DNA from: CAWHPS01 sp963831235
GTDB taxonomy: Bacteria > Fibrobacterota > OXYB2-FULL-49-7 > JAEUSG01
Length of the DNA stretch: 56,203 bases
Assembly: GCA_963831235.1 (NCBI GenBank)
Contig: CAWHPS010000052.1
Location: 1-56,203 of the forward strand
Reading direction: 5' to 3'
Shown: piece by piece, positions 30,500 to 38,329 of the stretch
Layout of the letters: the number at the start of each line of letters is the position of its first letter
Numbering within the stretch: position 1 is the stretch's first letter
The notes under the pieces: model-generated
Seen by the model: the letters and a program-made list of their open reading frames with translations, nothing else
Database searches by the model: none
What the model was told of the DNA's origin: nothing
Program-made: the position numbers and the translations under genes

Positions 30500-31425
30500 C
30501 AGGCATACTCCGATAATGGGCCCTTGTTAAGATCACAAAAAAGCTGATGGGGATGAAAACTCAGGTCAGAGGCGGCCAAACCGTGTTCCCTGAGAAGACT
30601 GTGAAGGAATTCACAGATTTCCCCAACTATGCGCACTTGGTTAGGAATATCGTAGTCTTGGGCAAGGGCTTTTAGCATCGGGTATAGATTCTCGGCCACG
30701 GCATGTTTCCGGAACTCGAATGCCAGCCATTTCCAGTAGGGTGTGAAATCATCGTCGAGCAGCATGCATAACCGCATCACCGCCTCTGAAAAATGACCGA
30801 TGGCCATTGCATTAGCGACCGGATCATTTCGTTTGGATAGGCGGTTCACGAAATTGTACTGACCAAAGTGCCAAGCATGGAGGAGTTCCTGGTTGATACG
30901 GCGTAGTTTAGCGGGTTTTGGATAAAACCGGAACAGCTTTCTTCTGGACGAAAAAGAACCTAATGGATCGTAGAATACTTCACCATGGCGAATGAGATAT
31001 AGTTCGTTCTCCCGGTTGCCAAATCTGAATTGAAAATTCATCAGCCATGCTTCGGGATCGCCGGGAGGGTCAGCAAAACAGATCAATTTAGTAAAAAAGT
31101 TATCTATCGAATCAATTTCAATAGACTCGGCCGGATATCTGAATTTGAAACCAGCCCATTCCCTCGGCGCTTCCTTGTTGATTGCGGTCTTCAGCCTAGC
31201 ACCGGTATTCTTATGATCTTCGTTCGTAAGAATAAGATGGAAGCAAGGCCCCCATCCGTGATCATGTGAAAGTGCATCATCCGCGCCAAATATCTGGGAA
31301 CCTCTGAACAAGCCTGCTGCAACCCGTCCGGCAATGTCTTGAAATTCTTTTTCCAAATACGGCAAACCCCACTCTTGAAAAAATTGCCTTGATATTTCCA
31401 TGCCTTTACCATTGATTATTTCCAT
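30499..31425 (-). CDS. DUF4037 domain protein (nucleotidyltransferase-fold)
   Basis: 308 aa. The N-terminal part has AAGLFRGSQIFGADDALSHD followed by HGWGPCFHLIL, matching the GSxxxGxDDxxSxDHxWG signature of DUF4037 proteins, which are related to the nucleotidyltransferase fold. The C-terminal helical part (LLHAWHFGQYNFVNRLSKRND, HFSEAVMRLCMLLDDDFTPYW) is also typical. Target and product are unknown for the family. It starts just after an attC site (31,466-31,527) and shares a coupled start/stop with the esterase at 29,408-30,499, so the two appear to form one two-gene cassette. Confidence 0.75.
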   Translation of the reverse strand: MEIINGKGMEISRQFFQEWGLPYLEKEFQDIAGRVAAGLFRGSQIFGADDALSHDHGWGPCFHLILTNEDHKNTGARLKTAINKEAPREWAGFKFRYPAESIEIDSIDNFFTKLICFADPPGDPEAWLMNFQFRFGNRENELYLIRHGEVFYDPLGSFSSRRKLFRFYPKPAKLRRINQELLHAWHFGQYNFVNRLSKRNDPVANAMAIGHFSEAVMRLCMLLDDDFTPYWKWLAFEFRKHAVAENLYPMLKALAQDYDIPNQVRIVGEICEFLHSLLREHGLAASDLSFHPHQLFCDLNKGPLSEYA

Positions 31426-31465
31426 GTGAACAATCCTGTTAGTTTTAATACGATTTTGACTTTAT

Positions 31466-31527
31466 ACCTAACGTCATTTCTCTGACACGGCGTGGGTGGC
31501 AATGTCGCCGGCAGAAGTTGGTTGGGC
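31466..31527 (-). other. Putative attC recombination site (62 bp)
   Basis: On the minus strand the site opens with GCCCAAC, a perfect RYYYAAC R'' core, and closes with GTTAGGT, a perfect GTTRRRY R' core, 62 bp in all. The inner CTTCTG can pair with the CAGAGAAA part of the right arm. It follows the 3' end of the GNAT cassette interrupted by the ISL3 element and precedes the DUF4037 gene by ~40 bp, exactly the cassette layout. Confidence 0.75.
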
Positions 31528-31631
31528 TATTTTTTTGGTTCTTCTGCAATTGCAGTGGGTACCCATGCTAAAAGCGCGATGTCAAGGGTTGTAGCATTCT
31601 TCTTAAGCCTATTATTTCACTTATCTCTATG

Positions 31632-31690
31632 ATATTCCTTGGAAAAAGCCCCTGCTCCAAAAAAGCAGGGGGGCTTTTTCCAAGGAATAT
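31632..31690. terminator. Strong hairpin inside the ISL3 element
   Basis: A nearly perfect inverted repeat of about 25 bp per arm: ATATTCCTTGGAAAAAGCC ... GGCTTTTTCCAAGGAATAT with a GC-rich CCCTGCT/AGCAGGG inner stem and a short A-rich loop. It lies ~150 bp upstream of the transposase start. It could stop read-through transcription from the cassette array into the transposase, or serve as a transposition-related structure. Confidence 0.6.
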
Positions 31691-31841
31691 TTTCACTGCA
31701 GTTCAAGAGCAAAATGTGTATTGCGTCTATAGTAAGATGAAAATCTATTCGAAGGATCATTGATGTGAGTAAAAGTTGAAAAGACATCCCCCGTTCTGGT
31801 ATAAGGTTGTTGGTGACAATCTTTAACCAGGAGACAGAGGG

Positions 31842-33053
31842 ATGTCCAATGATAATATTATCAATTCGTTCTTGGGACTTCAAAGTTATGGTGTAGTTAC
31901 ATGGAAAAGACACAACAAGAAAAGTCTTGAAATTTGGCTGGAACCAAGGAAACACAAATGGACGTGCGATGGGTGTGGCCGGACGTTCCAACATCACTAC
32001 GATCATGTATGGGTTCGTCTGCGAGATTTGAATATCGGTCCGCATAAAGTCTGGCTGTGGGTTTGTCGACATCGAATTGACTGTCCTCAATGTGGAGTTC
32101 GTCGGGTTTCTCTTCCAATAGCACGTCCCCAATCTCGATGTACTCGTCGGTACGAGCGGTGGCTGTTTCAGTTGACAGGTGGTACGACATTGAAAGATGT
32201 ATCCGATTGGACAGGAACTGATTGGAGGACAATCAAGGATGCTGAAATTCGCCATATCGTTGGTTTGTTGAGAAAGCGGAACTTGGACGGAATTACCATT
32301 CTGGGTATCGACGAAGTGGCCGAGAAAAAAGGGCATCGCTACCTGACGATTGTAACCGATTTGGAAAGCCACCGCGTTATTTGGGTGGGACGAAACCGCG
32401 ACCGAGCAACCTTGCGAAAGTTCTTCAGCTGGTTTGGCCAAAAACGAAGCCGCCGACTTCGATGCGTGGTCATTGACATGCACGACCCCTATGAAGCAGA
32501 AATCCGGGCTCGTTGTCCGCGCGTCAAAATCGTCTACGATCATTTTCATGTTATCAAGCCTCTGAGCTTGGCTATCGACAATATTCGTCGACGGCTCCAA
32601 AGCGAACTTCCACCAGAGGGGAGACGCCTTTTGAAAGGTTCCCGCTATTTGCTTTTGCGCCCAAGGGAAGATTTGAAGCAGTCGCAACGTGTCCGGCTCA
32701 AAGACCTGCTCCGCTTGCCCGCAAACGAAACATTGAACACTGCGTATATCCTCAAGGAGGATTTGCGGGTTGTTTTCCGCCGGATGAATCCCCGGCAAGC
32801 ACGCGCCGAACTGAGTGAGTGGAAACACCGTGCTCGGGAAAGCGGTATTAAAGAAATCCTCGATTACATCAAGATGCTCGACCGTCGACGATTTGGCATT
32901 CTGAATTTCTTCAAGCTCCGGTGTACCAACGGCCTGAGTGAAGGGTTCAACAATGTTGTCAAGACAATCAAGAAAAATGCTTATGGGTTTCATGATTGGC
33001 AATATTTTCGTCTTAAAATACTCCGCAAATGCGGAAATCTGGGAAATCACTGA
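31842..33053 (+). CDS. ISL3-family transposase
   Basis: 403 aa, start ATG 31,842 after AGGAGACAGAGGG. The N-terminus has a zinc-finger-like region (CDGCGRTF and CPQCGVRR) used for end binding. The catalytic DDE residues fit TILGIDEVAEKKG, CVVIDMHDPYEAEIR and TNGLSEGFNNVVKTIKKNAYG, the last a hallmark of ISL3 enzymes. It is complete and uninterrupted. It stands on the strand opposite to the surrounding cassettes. Confidence 0.93.
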   Translation: MSNDNIINSFLGLQSYGVVTWKRHNKKSLEIWLEPRKHKWTCDGCGRTFQHHYDHVWVRLRDLNIGPHKVWLWVCRHRIDCPQCGVRRVSLPIARPQSRCTRRYERWLFQLTGGTTLKDVSDWTGTDWRTIKDAEIRHIVGLLRKRNLDGITILGIDEVAEKKGHRYLTIVTDLESHRVIWVGRNRDRATLRKFFSWFGQKRSRRLRCVVIDMHDPYEAEIRARCPRVKIVYDHFHVIKPLSLAIDNIRRRLQSELPPEGRRLLKGSRYLLLRPREDLKQSQRVRLKDLLRLPANETLNTAYILKEDLRVVFRRMNPRQARAELSEWKHRARESGIKEILDYIKMLDRRRFGILNFFKLRCTNGLSEGFNNVVKTIKKNAYGFHDWQYFRLKILRKCGNLGNH

Positions 33054-33567
33054 TTTGATTGAGTTTCAAATCCATTTCATAGAGTGAGACCCACTGCAAT
33101 TGCAGTTGATCCATTTTTTTCTTGATCTTGATCTCTTCCGGGCAACTGGGGTTGTCCGTCCTGCTCCTCTGGAAGATCGTGAAGCCGTGTTTAAAGTAAA
33201 ATGTCCTGGTTCTTTTGTACGGTTCATAGTCCACGCCGTCGCCCATCGTGTACGTTGCGATGTCAGTCAATCCGTGTTGTCTTCCGAATTCCTCGGCACA
33301 CGCAAGGAGTCTGGTACCGATCCCATTCTTTTGACGGTCTGGTCTTACGCCAAGCCAACCGATGTTAAGTCTGCCCTCGGCAAAGAAAAGGGTTATGAAA
33401 CCAACAATGTCGCCCTCTGACAAAGCAACGAAGCCCTGTTGATGCAACAGATCCGCAGGAATGGCCCGGCTTCGCGCATCTGAATCGAACCATTTTGACA
33501 GCGCTTCCGTCAACGCCAGAATGCCAGCGTGATCTTGTTCCTGAATCGGTCGCATCTCGATCATCAT
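33013..33567 (-). CDS. GNAT family N-acetyltransferase, 3' end replaced by ISL3
   Basis: 184 aa from ATG 33,567 (MMIEMRPIQEQDHAGILALT); the frame is open into the attC at 33,575. The acetyl-CoA site is GVRPDRQKNGIGTRLL (motif A, Q/RxxGxG/A). The signature GDGVDYEPYKRTRTFYFKHG followed by RSRTDNPSCPEEI is shared by a GNAT group of unknown substrate. The native gene probably ended shortly after EEIKIKKK. The last ~28 residues come from inserted ISL3 DNA. Probably still able to fold. Confidence 0.82.
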   Translation of the reverse strand: MMIEMRPIQEQDHAGILALTEALSKWFDSDARSRAIPADLLHQQGFVALSEGDIVGFITLFFAEGRLNIGWLGVRPDRQKNGIGTRLLACAEEFGRQHGLTDIATYTMGDGVDYEPYKRTRTFYFKHGFTIFQRSRTDNPSCPEEIKIKKKMDQLQLQWVSLYEMDLKLNQISDFPDFRICGVF

Positions 33568-33574
33568 CTTTCCA

Positions 33575-33655
33575 ACCCAACGGTTACGCATTCAGCTGTT
33601 TACCGAGTACTAAAGTTAAAATATTGAACGCGTCTGCTGCAACGCGTTGTTAGAA
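33575..33655 (-). other. Putative attC recombination site (81 bp)
   Basis: The best-formed attC of the window. The minus strand runs from TTCTAACAACGCGTTGCAGC to CAGCTGAATGCGTAACCG plus GTTGGGT (a perfect GTTRRRY R' core). The L arms ACGCGTTGCAGC and GCTGAATGCGT pair with one unpaired G, the extrahelical base that sets strand choice in integron recombination. The stop codon TAA of the upstream methyltransferase lies inside R'' (GTTCTAAC). The next gene starts just after R'. Confidence 0.85.
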
Positions 33656-34345
33656 CTTGGTTGCTGCATATTTTATTGTCCAATAATAATCCAGTTTTGT
33701 ATATGAAACCTCCACACCTAAGCCATCAATTAGAGCCAGTAGTTCGGCTTCTGTCGGGAAATTCTTTAACACGCGGTGCGACGATCCGTCATCTAATTTT
33801 CTCATCTGATACGTATTTCCATCTTCGTCACATTCAGATATAGGGTGATTGCTTCCCTCTACGTAAAGGTTATCCAGCAATAAAACAATCGCGCCGGGTT
33901 CAAGTATTTTGCCCAAACCAACGAAAAACTCTTGCTGCCGATTCTTTGGAACATGTGATAACCAGAAACCGGCAAATGCCGCATTGAATGTGCCAATATC
34001 TTTCGGAAGACAATAGGCATCACCCACCATGAATGAAATCTTTCCTTCTGTTACACGATGCCTGGCAATAGCCATTGTTTCCGGTGATGCATCGAGTGCG
34101 ACAACCTCGGATGCAACAGGCGCAATAAACTGCGTCCAAAAGCCTGTACCACAGGCGATCTCGATCAACCGGCGGCCTGTGAAAAATGGCGGCAACCAAT
34201 TCTTCAGGCGCTGAATGTCGGATTGACGTTCAGGTTTTTCGTAAACACGATCATATTCCTGTGCTCTTGCTGCGTAATAAGATTTTATTGATGCGTCGTT
34301 GTTAAACATTGAAGAAGCCTTAACGATTTTGTTTTTACCTTCCAT
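33650..34345 (-). CDS. Class I SAM-dependent methyltransferase
   Basis: 231 aa (an inner ATG at 34,309, MFNNDASIKSYYAAR, has a better ribosome site, AAGG). SAM-binding motif I is RLIEIACGTGFWTQFIA, motif II the acidic EVVALDASPETM, then VGDAYCLP and AFAGFWLSHVPK. The family methylates small molecules, but the acceptor cannot be told. It begins six bases after the GNAT stop at 34,351, so GNAT and methyltransferase form one two-gene cassette whose last codons overlap the attC at 33,575-33,655. Confidence 0.85.
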   Translation of the reverse strand: MEGKNKIVKASSMFNNDASIKSYYAARAQEYDRVYEKPERQSDIQRLKNWLPPFFTGRRLIEIACGTGFWTQFIAPVASEVVALDASPETMAIARHRVTEGKISFMVGDAYCLPKDIGTFNAAFAGFWLSHVPKNRQQEFFVGLGKILEPGAIVLLLDNLYVEGSNHPISECDEDGNTYQMRKLDDGSSHRVLKNFPTEAELLALIDGLGVEVSYTKLDYYWTIKYAATKF

Positions 34346-34350
34346 ATCTG

Positions 34351-34764
34351 CTACAGAACACCTTGTTTTACATAAAATACCTCTCTTGAGCTATCTCGAT
34401 TTAAGTAGGCTAAATCGCCGGCCCGGATAAAACCGAGTTTTATAAATAAAGCGGCGGCCTCCTTATTGTATTCTTCAGTTGACAACCATACGTCTATGCC
34501 CTCATATTGTGCTAAAACTTTCATTATTAAAGCCGTTGCAACTCCGCTTCTACGATATTTTTCCTTTGTGCAGACTGCAGATATAAAAGGTCGATTGTAG
34601 AATTGATTTGAATTGTAGTAGATAAAGCCTGCTAATTCACCATCAATTAGCGCAACAAATAATTCGCCACGCCAATTATCTATTCTTCTGTCGCCAATAA
34701 ATACGTCGAATTCCTTAACCTTTTTTGCTTCATCATATTTTGCACGTCGTATCTCTATGCCCAT
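34351..34764 (-). CDS. GNAT family N-acetyltransferase
   Basis: 137 aa, start ATG 34,764 after AAGGAGAGAAA. N-terminal MGIEIRRAKYDEAKKVKEFD, the strand LFVALIDGELAGFIYY, acetyl-CoA motif CTKEKYRRSGVATALI, and the C-terminal AAALFIKLGFIRAG give a complete GNAT fold. The substrate is unknown. A truncated twin lies at 25,109-25,396. The pair suggests duplication of a cassette or recombination within the array. Confidence 0.88.
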   Translation of the reverse strand: MGIEIRRAKYDEAKKVKEFDVFIGDRRIDNWRGELFVALIDGELAGFIYYNSNQFYNRPFISAVCTKEKYRRSGVATALIMKVLAQYEGIDVWLSTEEYNKEAAALFIKLGFIRAGDLAYLNRDSSREVFYVKQGVL

Positions 34765-34785
34765 TTTCTCTCCTTTTTAATTCTT
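34520..34785. repeat. Duplicated GNAT segment, copy 2
   Basis: Matches 25,157-25,425 at about 95% identity, including the AAAAGGAGAGAAAATGGGC leader. Here the acetyltransferase is intact. Confidence 0.85.
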
Positions 34786-34931
34786 TTCTTCGGCTTAATT
34801 AAACGTTGTCCTTTCAGTTCATTGATCTTGGCGCCTCTGACTTTGGACGGCCCGCATTTTGGCGGCAACTTTATTTCATAATTTTCTTAATTGATCTTTT
34901 ATGGATTTTGTTCTTTTCGTTATTACATCAA

Positions 34932-35561
34932 TTATAGTGCCGTTTGTTGTGAGCGAATCTTTCTGCACAGGGCACTGATGAGTGCGTCCCGCTCCAAAGA
35001 TTCCGACTTATTGTTTCGAATAACAAGGTCGGCGAATGCCTGGGTCGGCTGGATGAACTCCTCGTGACGTGGTATAACGCATTCGCGATTGTAGGCAAGG
35101 ATGTTCTCACGGTCACCTCCATACCCCGCTGACAGATTACGCATGGTTCGGCGTTCAAGCATTTCCGATAAATCAACGGCGATAAAACACTTGATATCCA
35201 TCAGTTCGCGTATTGCCGGGTAGTATAGCGCCAGGTGGCCGTCAATGATGACAATACCCGTCACAACCAGGTCGCGACAGTATGCAACCATTTGTTCTAC
35301 CATAAGCGAGTCAGGGGTATTGAAGTCAGGCTGGTAGTTCTTGTGATAAGAGGAGTAGTATTTCGGCAATTGATCGACTGGTTTGAAAAACCTATCGAGT
35401 TCAACCAGTGTCACAGGGCAGGGATGCAGCTCGTTGCGTATCAGATTGCATACCGTGGACTTCCCTGACCCTGTGCCGCCCGCAACCGCGATACGAAGGC
35501 ATGTTGGATCTTTCCGATGATGCAACAGGGCGTCAAAACCGGCTTCAATATCAGTATTCAT
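34932..35561 (-). CDS. Uridine-kinase-like P-loop kinase
   Basis: 209 aa. The Walker A motif is AVAGGTGSGKSTVCNLI. Then come LVELDRFFKPVDQLPKYY and YQPDFNTPDSL, as in uridine kinase/phosphoribulokinase-type enzymes where D-R/S-F-Y contacts the nucleoside, then VIIDGHLALYYPAIREL (lid-proximal strand) and VDLSEMLERRTMRN (LID arginines). It likely phosphorylates uridine/cytidine or a related nucleoside. No pyrimidine salvage genes are nearby. Confidence 0.82.
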   Translation of the reverse strand: MNTDIEAGFDALLHHRKDPTCLRIAVAGGTGSGKSTVCNLIRNELHPCPVTLVELDRFFKPVDQLPKYYSSYHKNYQPDFNTPDSLMVEQMVAYCRDLVVTGIVIIDGHLALYYPAIRELMDIKCFIAVDLSEMLERRTMRNLSAGYGGDRENILAYNRECVIPRHEEFIQPTQAFADLVIRNNKSESLERDALISALCRKIRSQQTAL

Positions 35562-35568
35562 CTTTAAC

Positions 35569-35817
35569 TCACACCAAAAGAGTAAATAGTATTTTCATAT
35601 CTTTCTTTCCGGCGCCGTAATATCTTTTTGTATACTTTTCTCTTACTATTCCGTTAATATCTATTGAATGTAATCGAAACAAAGTTGCATACAAAGCTAC
35701 TTGCACAAAGTGATGATATACATTTTTCTCCATCTTCAGCTTCCCGTGGTGTCTGAACTTTTCCTCATCGCTTTCTGCACCCCACTTCGTTTCTTGATGC
35801 TGCGCATTTACTTGCAC
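35569..35817 (-). CDS. Small hypothetical protein
   Basis: 82-aa frame ending just before the kinase start, with no recognised family. It has a charged N-terminus and a possibly helical middle (VYHHFVQVALYATLFRLHSI). No good ribosome-binding site is seen before the start. It fills an otherwise empty 297-bp gap on the coding strand, the main reason to list it; it may be spurious. Confidence 0.3.
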   Translation of the reverse strand: MQVNAQHQETKWGAESDEEKFRHHGKLKMEKNVYHHFVQVALYATLFRLHSIDINGIVREKYTKRYYGAGKKDMKILFTLLV

Positions 35818-35858
35818 CTGTTTTCATCGGAGCGCAGAACATACGAAGGTGTGTCTCT

Positions 35859-36599
35859 TTATTCCTTTTGATATTTTAGAATAGAATAGCTCGAAATCCA
35901 CTTTTCCTTTTTTTGCTGTGCATCTTTTAAACGTGTCAACCCATTCTGAAATTGTTCCTCAGTAATAAGCCTTAATGAAGAAGAACATTTTTTCATAATT
36001 TTATCAAAAAAATCATCCGTTATTTCGATTTGGCCTTCAACAATGGTTTTAGAAATCAAAGAAATGCCGGCATTTTTAGCTTGTAAAATCAGCCTGTCAA
36101 TAGAAGGATATCGCTCCTTTTCAATGTCAGCTGTTTCTGGAAAATAATTTGTCAAGCTCCTCCTGCTGATATTTTCTTCAGAATCGGTAACAATTACTAA
36201 TTTGCCATTCAGGGCGAGAGTCCGGCTGCATTCGCTAAACAGGCAATCAATATTCTGAATGTGGTGAATTACGTCAACCATAAATTCCATCGCGAAATAG
36301 TTGGAATTGTATGGGAATTGCTTTTCCGCATTTCCAATTGAAAATTTGACAATACTTTTTTGACCTATTGCACAGGATAGCATATCTTCCGACAAATCAA
36401 ATCCATAATAATTAAAATTCGGAAAAGCCCCTGCAAGATAGCAAGAATAATTTCCAGTTCCGCATCCGATTTCCAAAATATTTGAAAACGGAATCAGTTT
36501 TTGAATCTCATTTTGCAATGGTTCACGTATCCATTGAACCGCCCATCTTGTATTTGCGTATGTTGTTGCGAAACCATTATAATCAATCGGCTTGCCCAT
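35859..36599 (-). CDS. Class I SAM-dependent methyltransferase
   Basis: 246 aa, start ATG 36,599 after AGGAGG. SAM motif I is NILEIGCGTGNYSCYLAG, motif II NYYGFDLSEDML, and the later MEFMVDVIHHIQNIDCLFSE and KLVIVTDSEENI fit the UbiE/COQ5-like class. Substrate unknown. It is the second of two neighbouring methyltransferases that are not close copies of each other. Confidence 0.87.
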   Translation of the reverse strand: MGKPIDYNGFATTYANTRWAVQWIREPLQNEIQKLIPFSNILEIGCGTGNYSCYLAGAFPNFNYYGFDLSEDMLSCAIGQKSIVKFSIGNAEKQFPYNSNYFAMEFMVDVIHHIQNIDCLFSECSRTLALNGKLVIVTDSEENISRRSLTNYFPETADIEKERYPSIDRLILQAKNAGISLISKTIVEGQIEITDDFFDKIMKKCSSSLRLITEEQFQNGLTRLKDAQQKKEKWISSYSILKYQKE

Positions 36600-36748
36600 T
36601 TTTCATTTCCTCCTAATTGTCATTTTTACTACCTTGGCTCGATGCTTCTCCTATTTTTTTTTCAGCCTTTCGACGTTTGCCAATTTTTATTATTCCCACA
36701 ATGCGACATTGAATTTCCTGCTTTTTGGTGCTGGTCTATCTTGTTATG

Positions 36749-37462
36749 TCAATCTGTCTTTCTTGCTTTGAAATGAATAAAAGCAGGAAATTTCATTCGC
36801 TTTTCATATCCTTCAGGGTCTTGCTCTTGGAATTCTTTTGTAGGTTTTGCTTCTAATAATCGATTTATTGAAAACCCATTTGATGAAAGCGCCTCACAAA
36901 TATATCCAAGACTATGGTAATAACTACACATGTTTATTTTTTTATCAAATCCATGCCAAACACAAGAAACGGGTTGATTTTCAAAATAATTGGAAATTTT
37001 GAAATATCCATGCGAATGAAATGGATGCTCTGTAGAGAATATAAACCAACCATTTGGTTTTAATATACGAGCGAAATCATTAAATAAGCGATTGAGGTCC
37101 TTTACATAGGAGATAGCTAAAGCGCTTAGGATACCATCGAATTCATCATCAACCAAAGAGGTAAGAGGTTCCTCCATGTTGGCAAGAATGAATCGAGCCT
37201 TAACACCATTACGCTGCATTGCATGATGCAACATCCTATCACTTACATCAATGCCTGTCACGATTGCAGATCGATTGAGCAATATCTCTGTATAAATTCC
37301 AGTGCCACATCCGGCGTCCAGGATGGATTTTCCTGCTACCTCATCAAGTAGAGACAATATAGCTGGTCGATCATAATATGCATTATAATCTTTGGTTGGA
37401 ACTTTTTCCGCATAAAAATCTGCAATCTCCTGATAAGAATCGTAAGCTATGGCTTTTTTCAT
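36749..37462 (-). CDS. Class I SAM-dependent methyltransferase
   Basis: 237 aa. Motif I SILDAGCGTGIYTEILLN, motif II VTGIDVSDRMLHHAMQR, then GILSALAISYVKDLNRLFND and PNGWFIFSTEHPFHSHGYF. Close in layout to UbiE/BioC-type enzymes; acceptor unknown. After its TGA the minus strand reads CATAACAAG, which resembles an attC R'' half, but no matching right arm was found. Confidence 0.87.
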   Translation of the reverse strand: MKKAIAYDSYQEIADFYAEKVPTKDYNAYYDRPAILSLLDEVAGKSILDAGCGTGIYTEILLNRSAIVTGIDVSDRMLHHAMQRNGVKARFILANMEEPLTSLVDDEFDGILSALAISYVKDLNRLFNDFARILKPNGWFIFSTEHPFHSHGYFKISNYFENQPVSCVWHGFDKKINMCSYYHSLGYICEALSSNGFSINRLLEAKPTKEFQEQDPEGYEKRMKFPAFIHFKARKTD

Positions 37463-37574
37463 AATATTTTTCCTTTGGTGCTTAGTTCTACCTTTATAAC
37501 TTTACTTGTCTTTTCACGCTAGAGCCTTTGATTTTTAGGTGCTATCAAACACTGTTCTTTCAGTTAATTGACCC

Positions 37575-38231
37575 TTAGGGCTTTTTAAGCGTGTTGTTCA
37601 GTGCGCGATCTTCCGTGCAAAGAAGTTCATCAGGTATTATCGGCGGTAAATGAGGCCACATCTCCGTCCGATTATTAAATCGGGAAAGAACGTCTATCAC
37701 CTGACGCACCGGGTCTGTGAATACCATATTGTAAATAAACAATTCACCCTTAACAGGATTCACAGGGAAAGCCAGTTGTTCGCGATCAATCCCAAACTGA
37801 GCATTGATATCTCCGGTATTCCCTCTTGCATCAACTCTTATCCATTTCTGAAGCGATTTGAGATATATGGCGTTAAATCCGTGTATTGCCGTTCCGCATT
37901 CCGGTGATGGACGACGATATACCTGATAGCAGAATCCTGCGGGCACTCCTACGCATCGACACATAGCAGCCAGCAAATGGCTCTTGGCATAACAGATACC
38001 TGTTTTGGATTCAAGAACTTCACTTGCTTTGCATGTAACCAGATCAGAATTGATGTCCTTCGAGTGTGGAATTCGATCGCGTACCCATTCGAATAGCGAC
38101 CTTGCCTTGTCAATATCGGTAGTTTGTTCTCGTGTAACCGTTTCTGTTGTATTTAGGATATTTGAAGTGTTCCAATCGATGATTGGTGTCATTTTCAAGT
38201 ATTCATTTAAGTATGCGGATTGTAGTATCAT
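37575..38231 (-). CDS. Transglutaminase-like (cysteine protease fold) protein
   Basis: 218 aa. The catalytic triad of the transglutaminase-like superfamily is visible: Cys in SKTGICYAKSHLLAAMCR, His in TAIHGFNAIYLKS and Asp in KWIRVDARGN. There is no signal peptide or extra domain. Such bacterial proteins can be peptidases or amidases; the reaction is unknown. Its upstream leader shares a 50-bp repeat with the panB leader. Confidence 0.85.
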   Translation of the reverse strand: MILQSAYLNEYLKMTPIIDWNTSNILNTTETVTREQTTDIDKARSLFEWVRDRIPHSKDINSDLVTCKASEVLESKTGICYAKSHLLAAMCRCVGVPAGFCYQVYRRPSPECGTAIHGFNAIYLKSLQKWIRVDARGNTGDINAQFGIDREQLAFPVNPVKGELFIYNMVFTDPVRQVIDVLSRFNNRTEMWPHLPPIIPDELLCTEDRALNNTLKKP

Positions 38232-38235
38232 TTTA

Positions 38236-38285
38236 ATGTGCCTTAAGGGCGGATTGTTACGTTACCTATCATAGGGGGCATCAGC
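38236..38285. repeat. 50-bp cassette-leader repeat, copy 2
   Basis: About 84% identical to 26,300-26,349. It lies upstream of the transglutaminase-like gene and shares ATGTGCCTTAA and GATTGTTACGTTAC with the other copy. Confidence 0.8.
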
Positions 38286-38328
38286 TACCTCGTTTTCGAC
38301 ATACATTGCATGCGATTGCCGGGCATTT
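38268..38328 (-). other. Putative attC recombination site (weak)
   Basis: Between the stop of the fusion gene at 38,330 and the transglutaminase-like gene. The right arm GTAGCTGATGCCCCCTATG parallels that of the site at 26,332-26,389 almost exactly, while the left arm GGCAATCGCATGCAATG is more diverged. Listed mainly because of the shared right arm and position. Confidence 0.4.
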
Positions 38329-38329
38329 C

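Larger units (their letters stand above)
31537..33112. mobile_element. ISL3-family insertion sequence
   Basis: Ends were found by inverted-repeat comparison: the left end starts GGTTCTTCTGCAATTGCAG (31,537-) and the right end is the reverse complement of a GGATCAACTGCAATTGCAG start (to 33,112), with 21 of 24 bases matching. The 8-bp sequence ATTTTTTT flanks both ends (31,529-31,536 and 33,113-33,120), the target duplication size known for ISL3. The element is 1,576 bp with one transposase gene. It interrupts the last codons of the GNAT gene at 33,013-33,567, right at that cassette's attC. Confidence 0.85.

Noticed and set aside
31544..31555. 12-bp palindrome CTGCAATTGCAG at both ends of ISL3 as a target duplication
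   Set aside because: The palindrome is part of the 24-bp terminal repeats. The outer ATTTTTTT copies are 8 bp, the size expected for ISL3, and fit the ends better.
31617..33050. 477-aa minus-strand frame across the ISL3 element
   Set aside because: It is the shadow of the ISL3 transposase on the opposite strand; the plus-strand product has clear DDE and zinc-finger motifs.
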